DNA from: Nitzschia sp. DOCU1
Taxonomy: Eukaryota; Bacillariophyta; Bacillariophyceae; Bacillariales; Bacillariaceae
Length of the DNA stretch: 64,000 bases
Direction: 5' to 3'
NCBI GenBank assembly: GCA_951394045.1
Contig: OX595998.1
Coordinates: forward strand, 806,001 to 870,000
The position numbers and the translations under genes are program-made. Of this stretch, positions 1 to 10,219 are shown piece after piece. Under the pieces are notes generated by a model. That model was not told the DNA's origin. It searched no databases and saw nothing but the letters and a program-made list of their open reading frames with translations. Within the stretch, counting starts at the first letter, position 1. Every line of letters starts with the position of its first letter.

Positions 1-464
1 CCAACTTGACTCGGCAAACTACTGAAAACACCACAATATCGGAACTTACGCTGGATTACAATGAAGACGATGCCATGTCGGGTGAATCTCGCATTCCCAT
101 TCGCAGGGGCATGGGTACACCGCTAAGAATTCGCCGTCCCTTGCAACAACAAGAGGAATTTCACGTACTATTTGGTACTGACATCACGAGCGTCACGCCA
201 TCCATTCCTTCGCGAGATATCATTCAACCACCAGCGGCGGTGGCAAAAGCTGACAAACTCGACATTGTGTTGGAACCATTTTTTCCAGCACCGCCTGCAC
301 CCATGCACAAAATTTCGGAAGAATCCGACAACGGAAGAGTTCATGATGGAGAGTTTCATGATGACAATCACCACAGAACATGCAAGTTTTGTAGAGACGA
401 ACGCCATCCATTCGATTGCGCTGAGGATGAAGACGAGGACTCGTCAAGCAAGGGCAGCTTTTAA
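1..464 (+). CDS. C-terminal end of an unrecognised protein (5' truncated)
   Basis: The reading frame is open from the left edge of the window to a TAA at 462-464, giving about 153 residues of a protein whose start lies outside. The visible part is polar and low in complexity. Near the end there is a Cys/His-rich patch (TCKFCRDERHPFDC, nt about 381-420) followed by an acidic EDEDEDSSS tail. The CxxC spacing could bind a metal, but no family is recognised. The frame carries no stop over 150 codons and ends in a typical polar tail, which supports a real gene. The only start-like codon in view is a TTG at the edge, so the true start is upstream. Confidence 0.55.
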   Translation, partial: NLTRQTTENTTISELTLDYNEDDAMSGESRIPIRRGMGTPLRIRRPLQQQEEFHVLFGTDITSVTPSIPSRDIIQPPAAVAKADKLDIVLEPFFPAPPAPMHKISEESDNGRVHDGEFHDDNHHRTCKFCRDERHPFDCAEDEDEDSSSKGSF

Positions 465-729
465 TTTAGACAGCCACTCTTTTTGCTTCTTTCACCTATT
501 GGACATGGAAAGCTGAAGGCAGATCTCCATACGGCAAGCTAGCTTCAGAGATCCAAATGGCTGTATGCTGCAAACAAGAGCAATAGACCCAAAGTAATAT
601 CCAGAGAAGGAAGCACGAACAGTGCGTCCCATTCGTCGAAGAATCGCTAGGGCGAGTGTACCGTATCGTAATCGGTGCCCTCTGTAACGTAGAAGTACGT
701 CACCTGGGTGACTGACGCTCATCCTCCCG

Positions 730-2349
730 CTAGAGCATTGAGTCCTCTTCCAGGGAGGAAGAACTTGCTCCTGGGGTAGTTGTCGTCGTCGTTGTCGTCG
801 ATCGCGAGACACTTTGCTTGTCTTCTTGCAAAAAGATACCATCTGCATTTTGGTCGTGCTGTGATATGTGCTGCTGATAATGGCGCCGCCGAAGATACAC
901 CGGGCCACACCGACAAAGACAAACCACAACAATCACTAGCAGGATGATTAAAGTCAACGAGGCTCCCATTTTGACTCGCTCTTGAAATGGCCGTCTCATC
1001 CAAGCAACTTCTAGTGGATTCGCTCCTGCCGCCTCCAAACACGATGCATAGTCGTCCGATGTAATCGTAGTCAAAGTACAGATCCAAGCCCGACGGCACG
1101 GTACATCTTCACAACCAGTGTCTTCACTGAAAAAGACATGTTGTCGATACAACAGCTCGCGCCAAATAGACGAGTTGGTTTCCAGCATGGTATGATTGAG
1201 TTCATAAACCAAATCTTGAATGCTGTTGAAATTGAGATTTTCGACCTTGAAAGACTCTCGAAACGAAGGACCTTGATTCCATTCCAACTCATTATCCAAC
1301 AAGTACAAATAGTAGGTATCATAATCCAAAATTTCAGTCGTATCCGAACGGTAGGATACCCAACGATAGCTGGGATTACTTCCATAGACGGGTGTGACAG
1401 ACGAAGCCAACCATATGGGATAGTGCAACTCTGACAAATCCTTGTCCTGTGGCACATCAATCCATCGAAACTCATCCGCATGCAAATGACCAAACAATTG
1501 CCCAGAAACACAAGGTGCGGTTCGTTGCAAAATGGAATAATACGCCTTCAAATACCGAGTTTGCCATAACTGAGAATGCCGATAACTTCCCATGGTGGGT
1601 GGAATGTGACCTACAACATAGACCAATCGATCATTGCCACAGGCCAAAGTCAATTGACTTTCGAACCATTGAAATTGTTCCAACGGATCCGCCTCCCAAT
1701 CATCCTCTATTGGTAAATGACTCGTAGAATACAGAATGGTATTCAAGGAAATCACAGTGAGACTATCCGAAATATTTCGCGCCAAGTATCCTCCCTTGAC
1801 AAAGGTTTCTCGTTCCAACTCTGTCTCGAAAAGATTGTCAAAGCCTGTGGTGACCATACTCAACATTTCCGTAGGATTTTGTGGATCCAAGAAATAGTCG
1901 GGCGTCACGTCATTGTTTCCTAGGCTAGGAATAATGGAAACATTCCCCAAGGTTTCTCGCAATAACTGACTGACATTGCTCAAAATGGCTTGCGTTTCGG
2001 CACGAGGATGGTTCAATCGATCCGTTCCATGTCGACACATGTCACCTGTCAAAATGACAAATTCGGCTTTTTGGAGCGCAGCCTGTTGAAGAGTTTCTTG
2101 AACGAGTTGGAGGGGTGCATCACATCCCTTTTGACCCAGAGACGGAGCCGTGCTCGTAAAACAATTGGCGCCTGGTTGTCCGGCAGCATCCAGAGTTCCA
2201 TAGTAAGGATCCATATGAATATCACTCAACCACAAGAACTTCTTGACAAAAAAATCGTCCTCTGCTGTGATTGGCCACACAAGCAACAACAGGACGGCAA
2301 ACAGCCATGGTGTTATTGTTCGTCGTCTCGTGCGTTGATTTGCAGACAT
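730..2349 (-). CDS. Secreted/vacuolar metallophosphoesterase, endopolyphosphatase/acid sphingomyelinase-like
   Basis: The 539-residue product is a calcineurin-like metallophosphoesterase. Metal-binding motifs occur in order: SDIH (Asp43, His45), TGD (Asp103), GNND (144-147), VVGH and GHLHADEF. The GNND form, rather than GNHD or GNHE, is what I associate with the yeast vacuolar endopolyphosphatase Ppn1 branch of the acid-sphingomyelinase-like group; this is inference, and a phosphodiesterase acting on lipids or nucleotides is the alternative. Residues 1-29 form a signal peptide (RTRRR, then a hydrophobic stretch ending PITA). A membrane segment lies near residues 455-475, so the catalytic domain should face the lumen or outside. 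The start chosen is the ATG at 2349-2347: upstream in-frame codons are the poly-Ile translation of a trinucleotide repeat, and this Met directly precedes the signal peptide. NxS/T glycosylation sites are frequent. Confidence 0.88.
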   Translation of the reverse strand: MSANQRTRRRTITPWLFAVLLLLVWPITAEDDFFVKKFLWLSDIHMDPYYGTLDAAGQPGANCFTSTAPSLGQKGCDAPLQLVQETLQQAALQKAEFVILTGDMCRHGTDRLNHPRAETQAILSNVSQLLRETLGNVSIIPSLGNNDVTPDYFLDPQNPTEMLSMVTTGFDNLFETELERETFVKGGYLARNISDSLTVISLNTILYSTSHLPIEDDWEADPLEQFQWFESQLTLACGNDRLVYVVGHIPPTMGSYRHSQLWQTRYLKAYYSILQRTAPCVSGQLFGHLHADEFRWIDVPQDKDLSELHYPIWLASSVTPVYGSNPSYRWVSYRSDTTEILDYDTYYLYLLDNELEWNQGPSFRESFKVENLNFNSIQDLVYELNHTMLETNSSIWRELLYRQHVFFSEDTGCEDVPCRRAWICTLTTITSDDYASCLEAAGANPLEVAWMRRPFQERVKMGASLTLIILLVIVVVCLCRCGPVYLRRRHYQQHISQHDQNADGIFLQEDKQSVSRSTTTTTTTTPGASSSSLEEDSML

Positions 2350-2374
2350 GATGATGATGATGATGATGATGATG
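2348..2374. repeat. (ATG)9 microsatellite abutting a start codon
   Basis: Nine ATG triplets run from 2348 to 2374. On the minus strand they read as CAT/ATC triplets that end in the initiation codon of the metallophosphoesterase gene. Any change in copy number would alter the leader but not the protein. Confidence 0.9.
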
Positions 2375-3249
2375 TCGCAAATCGTTTGTCCCGACCAGCA
2401 AAAGCAGGCCCACGCAAACAACAAGAAAAGGACTAGCTAGTCGATAGAACAGTAAATTCAATAATGCCACAATGCTGTTCCATTCTCCACTTTCACTTTC
2501 ATCTCTGCTGCACATCTGTCGACGACTGACTGTGACTCGACGACGGGACTCACAATTTTTAGGGCTCATTCACTCGCTCGTTCACTCGCTGGAGTCGATC
2601 GAATCAATTTTACGGTAGAATGGATCATCATGCCGCCCCTTATCGTTTCCGAGAACCGCTCTCCGGGAGCACTTCTCGGAAATGGGTTCTCGGACCATAA
2701 GGGAGGGCCTCAGGTAAATAAAAAGATTTCGCTCGATCACAGAAATGAGATGAGCGTGGCCATAAGTGGGGCTATTGATGCGAACACACTACTTAGGGTA
2801 AAGTTTGATTTAGTGAGGGCTTTGATAAAGGAATTTAATGTACATGCCCACCAGAGAATTCGGCGATGTTCATTACACGGGATGCCAATACCGTATTCGG
2901 TTGATTTGGTGGCTTCATCCTTCGCTTTGGACATTTGTGCTTAGTTGGAGGTTCTCACAATTTGAGGGGCTCTATTATCGAATTTTTGTACCTGGCACTA
3001 CAGAGCACTTCGGTGGATAAATAGCGAAGTATGTCAATCTGGCGAGGCGACCAAAAACTACAACTGCCCCCAAGCAACACCCAAGTCTCGCCGTATTCCA
3101 GCCAGGAAATGGAAGATTTGTCCCGGTAGCTTCGGGACAGCCCTGTGGCCTTGATTGAAGAAGGATAAAACCACCCCTCTGTTGATAGACTTTCAGACTC
3201 CTTTGGTGGATGCTTATTTCATTTCATCCGTCCCTCCCCATCAATCACC

Positions 3250-4995
3250 ATGAAACTCCTGACTCCTCCGAGGCAGCAAAGTGAGGAGCGAAACAGCCTC
3301 GCTATTCGGCTCCTGAAGCGATATGTCGATGATCCCCCACTCGACTCTGTGCCTTTTTCAAAGAGCGAAAAGAAGAACAGTGGTTCGCACCACATGGCTC
3401 ATGATACACCGCTTGCGAACAGTAGTCGAAGCTATCTGGATGGTTCCTTTACTAATTCATCGCCCGGTGCCTACTTTTCTGGCTTGCCGACGGTACCGTA
3501 CCACTATTCTGGTGCTCTAGTGGACGCTCCTCCACTCGTTGACTCTATGAATGAAGGAATTCAAAACATGGCCGGCTTGAACGAGAGTACGTAAGATACA
3601 ACCAAAAGTCGGTCACTTATTATTTGGATCCGTTGGGTCTCACATAACGATTCGTTGATTTGTACTACATCACCATTTTCAGAACTAAGCAAGGACAAGG
3701 ACGAGGACGAACCAAGCTGCGATGAAAGGATATACATGAACAGTCCACCGTCGTCCACCTCCTTATATGCGTTGATTTCCCCTCCCCGGGGCGCCAAGAA
3801 AATGTTGGACATTGGCGGCAAGCGAGCATCCCTCAGCATGACGGCAGAGGCCATTATCTCTCCCCGAAAAACCTCCAAGAAAAGAATGGGTCGATCATCA
3901 TTTGCTACGGTTGGAGAATCGCCAGTAACACCTCCGGAAAGTTCACGCCGTCATAGTGGTTTCGATCTCTCCCCTCGAACGTTGTCAAAGAGGACATCGC
4001 TGACATCCCCCAAGTCGAACAAGAAGAAAGGCGGTCATCGACGCCGGCATAGCAGCGCAGCGGATGCTACGACTAGTAGTACGAGAGACGACTTTGTGGA
4101 CAGCTGGGTGCCCTGTATGTCTCGCTACTTGGGTCTGACAAAAGAACCGCAAACGTTAAGGCTACGTCAAGAATCATCGACCGGCAGCAACAGTAATCGG
4201 CTACAGGGAGATGGTGGCGTTGGTGTTGCTGGTTCGCCCCTATCGCCGTTTTCGCCATCCAAACACCGAAGCAGCAACGCACTCGTGGTGGAATCCATGG
4301 ACCCCGAACAGCAGCAGTGGACCAAACTTGCCAGCATGCAACAAGCTAGTGGATGCAATCATCGAGGAGGAGACCAACGTATATTACGCGACAATAAAGG
4401 CAATCAATGTGCTATTGTTTTGCGCCTTCCCAAAGACCATGAGGGACACCATCGTTTCAAGATTTGTGGGGAGCGTCCAATGCGTTCCGAACATCGGCGA
4501 AACGTTGATACAGGACTCTATACTTGGGCCACGGTCAAGAATACGGGAGGCATTGTGGGAGTTCAATTTTCAATGAAACTTCGGGGTGCGGGAGAATCCT
4601 CGTCGGGACAAGAATATGTCACGGAAGCCTTCGGTCCTTCGCTATTCCATTGGAGTACTCCTCGGGGCTATGTGATTCGTCAAGTGGGCGGGCATAGCAG
4701 CAGCAGCAAGAACATGATCCCAAAGGGATCCGATCATTCCACTACTACTAGCAGCAGGACCATGATGTTGCCAAAGGGATCTGATCATTCGCCTACTGGC
4801 AGCAAGAACATGATGATTCCAAAGGGCTCCGATCATTCCGTTGGTTCCGCAGCAGCAGTGCCCGAAAATGCCTGTGCCAGGCTTACCTACCTGTCTGGTT
4901 CCCGTGCCCTCACTGTGGGTCGCAACGTTGACTTGTGCTTGATGACATCTTTTGCAGCCATTATTGATGAGATGGTAGAGCACCGCATGCGATAA
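3250..4995 (+). CDS. Two-exon protein of unknown function, possible LURP-one/Tubby-like C-terminal domain
   Basis: Exon 1 is 3250-3586 and exon 2 is 3683-4995. The 96-nt intron starts GTACGTAAG, ends TTTTCAG, and its phase-1 junction restores one frame of 549 codons. The first 300 residues are Ser/Pro/Lys-rich and probably disordered. The C-terminal 240 residues look folded (RILRDNKGNQCAIVL, GLYTWATVKNT, RLTYLSGSRALTVG) and end with VDLCLMTSFAAIIDEMVEH, which recalls the end of LURP-one/Tubby C-terminal-like domains. That resemblance is weak and by eye only. Within the domain a decapeptide-like unit, PKGSDHS, is repeated three times (nt about 4713-4840), which looks like a recent insertion in a surface loop. 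The start is the first ATG after a sequence with no open frame. Confidence 0.75.
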
Positions 4996-5233
4996 CAACA
5001 TTCCAATCCCCATCACTTCCAAGGTGGGCGTTTTGGTTGGATTCCAGAGGACAGTATTGGGGAATAGAGCCACACTATTAAACGTTTAGTCGGCTAGACG
5101 ACCAAAGCAAGAGGATTAGCGAATGATTATTGCTGCTCTCTCCCATCCAAGCCAGCAGTGCATGTGAATTCTATGGCGGAAAATAAATCGTTCCTCGCAA
5201 ACCTATGCGCCGTGGTTCTCTCTTATTGTCCCC

Positions 5234-6337
5234 TTAAAGTTCCGCTGTTATGAGAAGTAACGAAGGATCCTCCTCCTCTGACGATGATTTCAAAAAGATG
5301 GAACTCCCTTGCATTGCCTTGACGGATTCCGCCTTTCCCAAGGCTAACATGTGATTGACATCCTGTTCGGTTTCCAAATAGACCACATCTGTCGAAACAA
5401 AGGCACGGTCCGTTTCTTCCATCGCATGATGCGATTGTTGTTGTTGCTTTGATTCTCGTCGTAGCTTCGATTCGTTGTCAATTTGTTCGAGCTGCAGACG
5501 ATTATCTCGTCGATGCCGTGCCAACATTGTGACTACCCCCACGAACCATACAATGGCGACCAAGAATGCCGTTCCAATTTGTCGTAAAACCATAGCTTCA
5601 TCATAAAAGTCATATTCTTCTGATGCCGCAAACATAGCAGCTGCCCCGAAAGGCATCATAAAGGTTTCCAGTTCGTCCCCCACGACAGAGAGTTTGGACC
5701 GCGCAGTAGTATCAAAATACTCCAAGAGGTACTCATCTAATTCGCCTTTGTGGATCGTCCGATCCAGTCGTTGCTGCACCGACGATTGTAAATCTGGATG
5801 TAACAGGCCCGCAGCCAAGGAGTTCTCGTGGGCCGTGTCGACTCCTTGCATCGGATTATAGGGAGGGGATAGTTGTACCACTTGATAGGTCACTTGAAAT
5901 TTCAACCATTTCAACAGAGCAGATGATTCCAGGGTTGTGACCACACTTCCAAAAGCTAATTTGGTATCCTCATCATTCCATTCGTTAGTTGATCCACCAT
6001 CAAAGGTCATCATGGTAGCTTTAATGGGAGCATATACGGTCAAGTCGTTTTCCCAGTCGTCCTTTTGGCTTGCAGAAGTTGTTGTGAGACACAAATTCAC
6101 GCTGGGATCCAAGGCCGACACCACCGAGAATTCGCTAGGACTGGTGCTCCAACACAAAAAGTCTCGTAAGACACCCAACATGTTATTCGTGGTAATTGTA
6201 CTGTTGGTGGGAGGAGGATGCTGCCACAGAGAAAACTGCAGATTCAAATAAAGAACGTCGTCATCATTGTAGGAGGTATGGTTGTCATCGTCGGACCCAA
6301 CCAGGGGGGATGACAATGGTCGCGTTGTTTGCAGCAT
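5234..6337 (-). CDS. Tandem family member A: single-pass membrane protein of unknown function
   Basis: This is the first of three tandem relatives (about 367 residues) also found at 7172-8287 and 8993-10107. Conserved blocks are VLYLNLQFSLW, LGVLRDFLCW, SVVSALDPS(V)NLC, WLKFQVTYQVVQLS, RLDRTI(H)KG.LDEYL and a tail YLETEQDVNHMLALGKAES. One membrane segment (about 20 hydrophobic residues, IGTAFLVAIVWFVGVVTMLA) is followed by a basic, Gln-rich cytosolic-type tail. There is no N-terminal signal peptide, so the large N-terminal region could be on either side. The ATG at 6337 is chosen because it aligns with the start of copy B (MLQTTRP against MLRSRGRP); an upstream in-frame Met at 6415 lies in sequence not shared by the family. 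No function is recognised. Confidence 0.8.
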   Translation of the reverse strand: MLQTTRPLSSPLVGSDDDNHTSYNDDDVLYLNLQFSLWQHPPPTNSTITTNNMLGVLRDFLCWSTSPSEFSVVSALDPSVNLCLTTTSASQKDDWENDLTVYAPIKATMMTFDGGSTNEWNDEDTKLAFGSVVTTLESSALLKWLKFQVTYQVVQLSPPYNPMQGVDTAHENSLAAGLLHPDLQSSVQQRLDRTIHKGELDEYLLEYFDTTARSKLSVVGDELETFMMPFGAAAMFAASEEYDFYDEAMVLRQIGTAFLVAIVWFVGVVTMLARHRRDNRLQLEQIDNESKLRRESKQQQQSHHAMEETDRAFVSTDVVYLETEQDVNHMLALGKAESVKAMQGSSIFLKSSSEEEDPSLLLITAEL

Positions 6338-6415
6338 GGTTACTTGTGAGTATGGTAATCCCCTTCTGATAATACTGGATTGACGGGGCGGTGGGGTAGG
6401 ATGGGGTTCTTTCAA

Positions 6416-6920
6416 AGAATCAGACGAGAGCAGACAGCAAAAACGAAGGAGGACAGCCCTGCCAGTCCGAGATATAGCTATAGAAAGTTGCCTTGCTTTC
6501 TTTCACCACAAAATGATTAGTACGTCGAGGCCACAAGCAAGGAATGATTGTGTTTCCATTCGTGAGAATGAGGATGTGTCACTTCCCATGTGCTTCCCAT
6601 TTTGAAGATGGAGATGGGGCGAGATCCACCCGTTTCCGAAGTGACACGTGCGTCGCCAAAACGACGTCAACAGATGCGGTTTCTCCACATACCTGCTATG
6701 CTACGGTAGAGGTCCTATGTAGAGCTTCTCGATGTCTTCGGACATTAGCTAAATAAATCTGCACCCAGTCGCGCACATGAGCCAACAGGTATATGGATAT
6801 AAGCCTGGTTTCTTTTTCGAACTGCGTTTCGAAATATTTAATCAGTCTAGGCACGCACTCATTTTTTGCTGGATCTGAAGATTCTTTTGTCCCCCGATTT
6901 GGAAGAGAGGGGGAATTCTC
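6416..6920 (-). repeat. Duplicated upstream region, copy 1 (5' of gene A)
   Basis: About 0.5 kb upstream of gene A matches the regions upstream of genes B and C. Shared landmarks are a purine-rich AGACGAGAGCAG stretch, CCAGTCCGAGAT, TAGCTATAGA, TTGCTTTCTTTCACCACA, ATGATTAGTACGTCGAGGCC (6510-6530), and a distal CGC(G/A)CTCATTTTTT block near 6853. The promoter was evidently copied with the gene. Confidence 0.75.
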
Positions 6921-7148
6921 AAACGATTGTGCAAGGCCGTTCATCGTGACGAAAAGACTTCCAAAGATGGAACGACTCTCTTGCATTGCCTTGATGGATT
7001 CAGCCTTTCCTAAGGCTAACATGTGATTGGCGCCCTCTTCTTTTTCCAAATAGGAGGTCACGTCTTCGTTGCTCTGGGTGGCTGGTCGTCGTGGTGACAT
7101 TGGTATTGTTGTCACGATCCTACTGATGTTCTTCCAATTCGATAGCAA
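6696..7148 (-). pseudogene. Orphan C-terminal fragment of the tandem family
   Basis: Between gene A and gene B the minus strand encodes YLEKEEGANHMLALGKAES and KAMQESRSIF, the diagnostic tail of the tandem family, but nothing of the 300-residue body precedes it. The frame has only a TTG start at its upstream end and runs on into unrelated sequence. It is best read as the 3' remnant of a fourth copy whose 5' part was lost by deletion. A small independently expressed protein cannot be excluded. Confidence 0.65.
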
Positions 7149-7171
7149 TCTTAAAGTTCCTCTGCCACCAT

Positions 7172-8287
7172 TTATAACGAAGGATCCTCTTTTGACGATG
7201 TTTTCAAAAAGATGGAACTCCCTTGCATTGCCTTGATAGATTCTGCCTTTCCCAAGGCTAACATGTGATTGGCATCCTGTTCGGTTTCCAAACAGACCAC
7301 TTCTGTGCTCTGGGCGGTCGTGACAATGGCATGGTCCGATTCTCTCAACAAACGTTGTGATTGATGCTTTTGCTTTGATTCTCGTCGTAGGTTCGATTCC
7401 TTTTTATATTGTACGAGTTGTAGACGATTCACTCGTCGATGTCGCGCCAACAATGTCACCACCAACACGAACCACACCATGGCGGCCAACAGTCCCGTTC
7501 CGATTTGTCTCAAAATCATGGCTTCTTGATAAAATTCGTATTCTTCTTCGGATATAGCATGCCCCATAAACGTCTCCACTTCGTCACCCACGACACTAAA
7601 TTTGGGTGGAATAACGGAGGACGATTCACCATGATCAAAATAATCCCAGAGGTACTCATCCAAATCTCCTCTTTGTATAGTCCGATCCAGTCCTTGTTGC
7701 ACCGCTAATTGTAGTTCCGGATGTAACAGGGCAGTGGTCAAGAAAAAATCGCCTGTGGTTATGATTTCGAATGAATTGTAGGCACTGGACAGTTGCACCA
7801 CCTGATACGTGACTTTGAACTTTAACCAGGCGAGTTCTCGTGATTCTTCTTCTTCTTTGGTGGATACCACACGTTCAAAGGCTACGATCGTCTCATTCTT
7901 AGTAGTAATGTCGACACCGTCACCGCTCCCAACATTAGTCTCAATGGGAGCAGTCACGTTCAAGCTTGTAGAAGATGCGTTGGCAGTTTGTGTGAAACAT
8001 AAATTCTTCTCGTTCGGATCCAAGGCAGATACAACCGAGAATTCTCCTGGACTCATTCCCCAACAAAAGAAATCTCGTAAGATACCCAGAATGTTCATAG
8101 TTGTATTGGGGGTGTTATCGAACTGCTGTTGCCAAAGGGAAAACTCCAAATGCAAATAGAGAACATCGTTGTGGTTTTCGTCGTCGCCGTTGGAAGAAGG
8201 ATCACCTAGAATGAATAGCAACCGATTATCATGGTGTGATGATGATGTTGACGACATCTTCATTGGCCGTCCTCTTGATCGCAGCAT
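7172..8287 (-). CDS. Tandem family member B: single-pass membrane protein of unknown function
   Basis: The 371-residue product is the best-preserved member of the array. It has the same order as copy A: a short polar N-terminus, VLYLHLEFSLWQQQ, LGILRDFFCWGMSPGEFSVVSALDP, WLKFKVTYQVVQLS, LDRTIQRGDLDEYLWDY, FSVVGDEVETFM, one membrane segment (TGLLAAMVWFVLVVTLLA) followed by RHRR, and the tail LETEQDANHMLALGKAES. It starts at an ATG and has a complete stop. Its 5' flank repeats that of gene A. The Trp-rich N-terminal half with a conserved Cys in each of two blocks suggests a small folded domain, but no known family is recognised. Confidence 0.82.
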   Translation of the reverse strand: MLRSRGRPMKMSSTSSSHHDNRLLFILGDPSSNGDDENHNDVLYLHLEFSLWQQQFDNTPNTTMNILGILRDFFCWGMSPGEFSVVSALDPNEKNLCFTQTANASSTSLNVTAPIETNVGSGDGVDITTKNETIVAFERVVSTKEEEESRELAWLKFKVTYQVVQLSSAYNSFEIITTGDFFLTTALLHPELQLAVQQGLDRTIQRGDLDEYLWDYFDHGESSSVIPPKFSVVGDEVETFMGHAISEEEYEFYQEAMILRQIGTGLLAAMVWFVLVVTLLARHRRVNRLQLVQYKKESNLRRESKQKHQSQRLLRESDHAIVTTAQSTEVVCLETEQDANHMLALGKAESIKAMQGSSIFLKTSSKEDPSL

Positions 8288-8339
8288 CTTGTGAATGTAT
8301 ACAGTATATACCGTTCTACTAGTGCGCGACGGAGTGATG

Positions 8340-8800
8340 GATGAGGAGGGGTTCTTTTCAAAGAATCAAACGAGGGCAGACGACAGCAAAGACGAAGCGC
8401 CGGCGCAACACTGCCAGTCCGAGATGTAGCTATAGAGAGTTGCTTTGCTTTCTTTCACCACACAATGATTAGTACGTCGAGGCCCTGCTGGAATGGAGGG
8501 GCAAGAAAGGAATGATTGTGGTTCCATTCGAGAGAGTGAGGCACTCGCATGTGTTGAAGATGAGAGATGGATAGCTGTGACGAGATCCACCAGTCCTTAT
8601 TCCGAAGCGACACGTGCGTGCCAAACCGACGTGTGTCACCTATTTTCTACATATGCCTCAAGTTCCCATGGGGAGCTTCTTTTGCCCTTATTTAATATGC
8701 CTAGTGTTCTTTCAGAAGTTTTATTTATTGCAGACACGCGCTCATTTTTTCCTGGATAGACCAAGATTCTTTGTCCGCCGACTTGGACGATGGGATTCTC
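8340..8800 (-). repeat. Duplicated upstream region, copy 2 (5' of gene B)
   Basis: This region repeats the landmarks of copy 1: CCAGTCCGAGATGTAGCTATAG, TTGCTTTCTTTCACCACA and ATGATTAGTACGTCGAGGCC (about 8464-8484), then a CGCGCTCATTTTTT block near 8741 followed by a GATTCTTTGTCC stretch. Confidence 0.75.
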
Positions 8801-8992
8801 AAAAATGTTGTTTTGTCTTCTTTATTTTGCTGACCGGAACTCTCTCCTCGTCATCATAATCATCGAAACTATGTCTCCGATAGCAACAGACGATAGATGC
8901 GTGGATTTCTGACTCTCCGAGCAAGCGAATACTAATACTTAGTAGTAGTAGTGAACGCTCATTACCAGTACCATTCTTCTTGACGATGACTA

Positions 8993-10107
8993 CTACCTCC
9001 AAACAAGGATGGAAGAACTCTTTTGCATTGCCTTGACGGATTGCGCCTTTCCCCAGGCTACCATGCGATTGCCACCGTCTTCTGTTTCCAAATAGCCCAC
9101 TTGGTGCTCCAGGTGGTGTCTCGAGGAAGAAGAAGGCATGATCATTCCTCGTTTCTTCTTCTTGTTGTTGTATAGGTCATTCACAACACAACAATAACTT
9201 GTTGTTGCGGTTGTTCCCATCGCAGTCTCGATTCTTCTTGGAATTCTCTAAAACGTTGACGATTTACTCGTCCCTGTCGTGCCAATAATGTCACTATGAA
9301 TACGAACCACACCATGACACCCAACAATCCCATTCCAATTTGTCGTAACATCATGGCTTCTTGGTTAAATTCATAATCTTCTAGCGACATGATCGACACA
9401 GTGGATTCCATAAATGTATCTACTTCCTCGCCCACGACACTGAGTCTTGGTAGTGGAACGGATGATTCACCATGAAAGTAGTTCAAGAGGTACTCATCCA
9501 AAATTCCTCTTTGTATAGTCCGGTCAAGTCGTTGTTGTACGGCCAATTGGAGTTCTGGATGTAACAGCATAATGTTCAAAGAATCATCGTCATGGTTGGT
9601 CATTTCGATTGAATTGGTATAGGCACTGGACAGTTGTACCACTTGATAGCTCACTTGAAATCTCAACCATTCCAGCAACACCACGCTTCCTCCTTCTTCG
9701 TGTGATTCATTGGTTGATGCCACACCTCCAAAGGCCACTTTGCTTTCATCGTGGATCCAATCATTCTTAGATCTACCATGACCAACAATCATCATTGTAG
9801 TCTCAATGGGAGTAGATGCATTCAAGGCTTGTTGCCAATCGTCCCTGCGTTTCGAGGTTGTAAGACACAAATTCACGTTTGGATCCAATGCAGATACAAC
9901 GAAGAATTCTCCTGGACTCATTCTCCAACAAAAGAAGTCTCGTAAGACACCCAGCATGCTCATGACGGTAGTGGGGGTGTTATCGAGCTGCTGTTGCCAA
10001 AGGGAAAACTCCAAATGCAAATAGAGAACGTCGTTGTTGTCGTTGGAGGCAGCAACTGGATTGAAAAGCAAGTGATTGTCATGGTGCTGGGGTGACGAGT
10101 CCATCAT
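8993..10107 (-). pseudogene. Tandem family member C, frameshifted and start-degraded
   Basis: The body of the family (VLYLHLEFSLWQQQ to LARQGRVNRQRFREF) is intact on the minus strand from about 10107 to 9200, then the frame hits a stop at 9181. The family tail (YLETEDGGNRMVAWGKAQS) continues in another frame down to a TAG at 8993, so one indel lies near 9185-9215; no intron of normal size fits. The codon equivalent to the start ATG of copies A and B is CCG here, so translation could only begin at the in-frame Met pair at 10107/10104. The tail motif is also eroded (LALGKAES has become VAWGKAQS). These signs together favour a decaying copy over a sequencing error. Confidence 0.65.
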
Positions 10108-10219
10108 TGGTCGTGCTCCTGAAAACAACGGCAGTAACTCGTGGTTCTGGCTGTTTGTAGTAATGAAGCTGTACCTGGTACTGACGGAGCGATGGGGATG
10201 GCGGGATAGTTTTCAAACA

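Noticed and set aside
2630..3020. Short plus-strand frames between the phosphoesterase and the 3250 gene
   Set aside because: Overlapping frames on both strands without domain character; the interval is more likely the shared upstream region of two divergent genes.
7380..7420. GGTTCGATTCC resembling a B-box
   Set aside because: It lies inside the coding sequence of family member B and no cloverleaf can be drawn around it.
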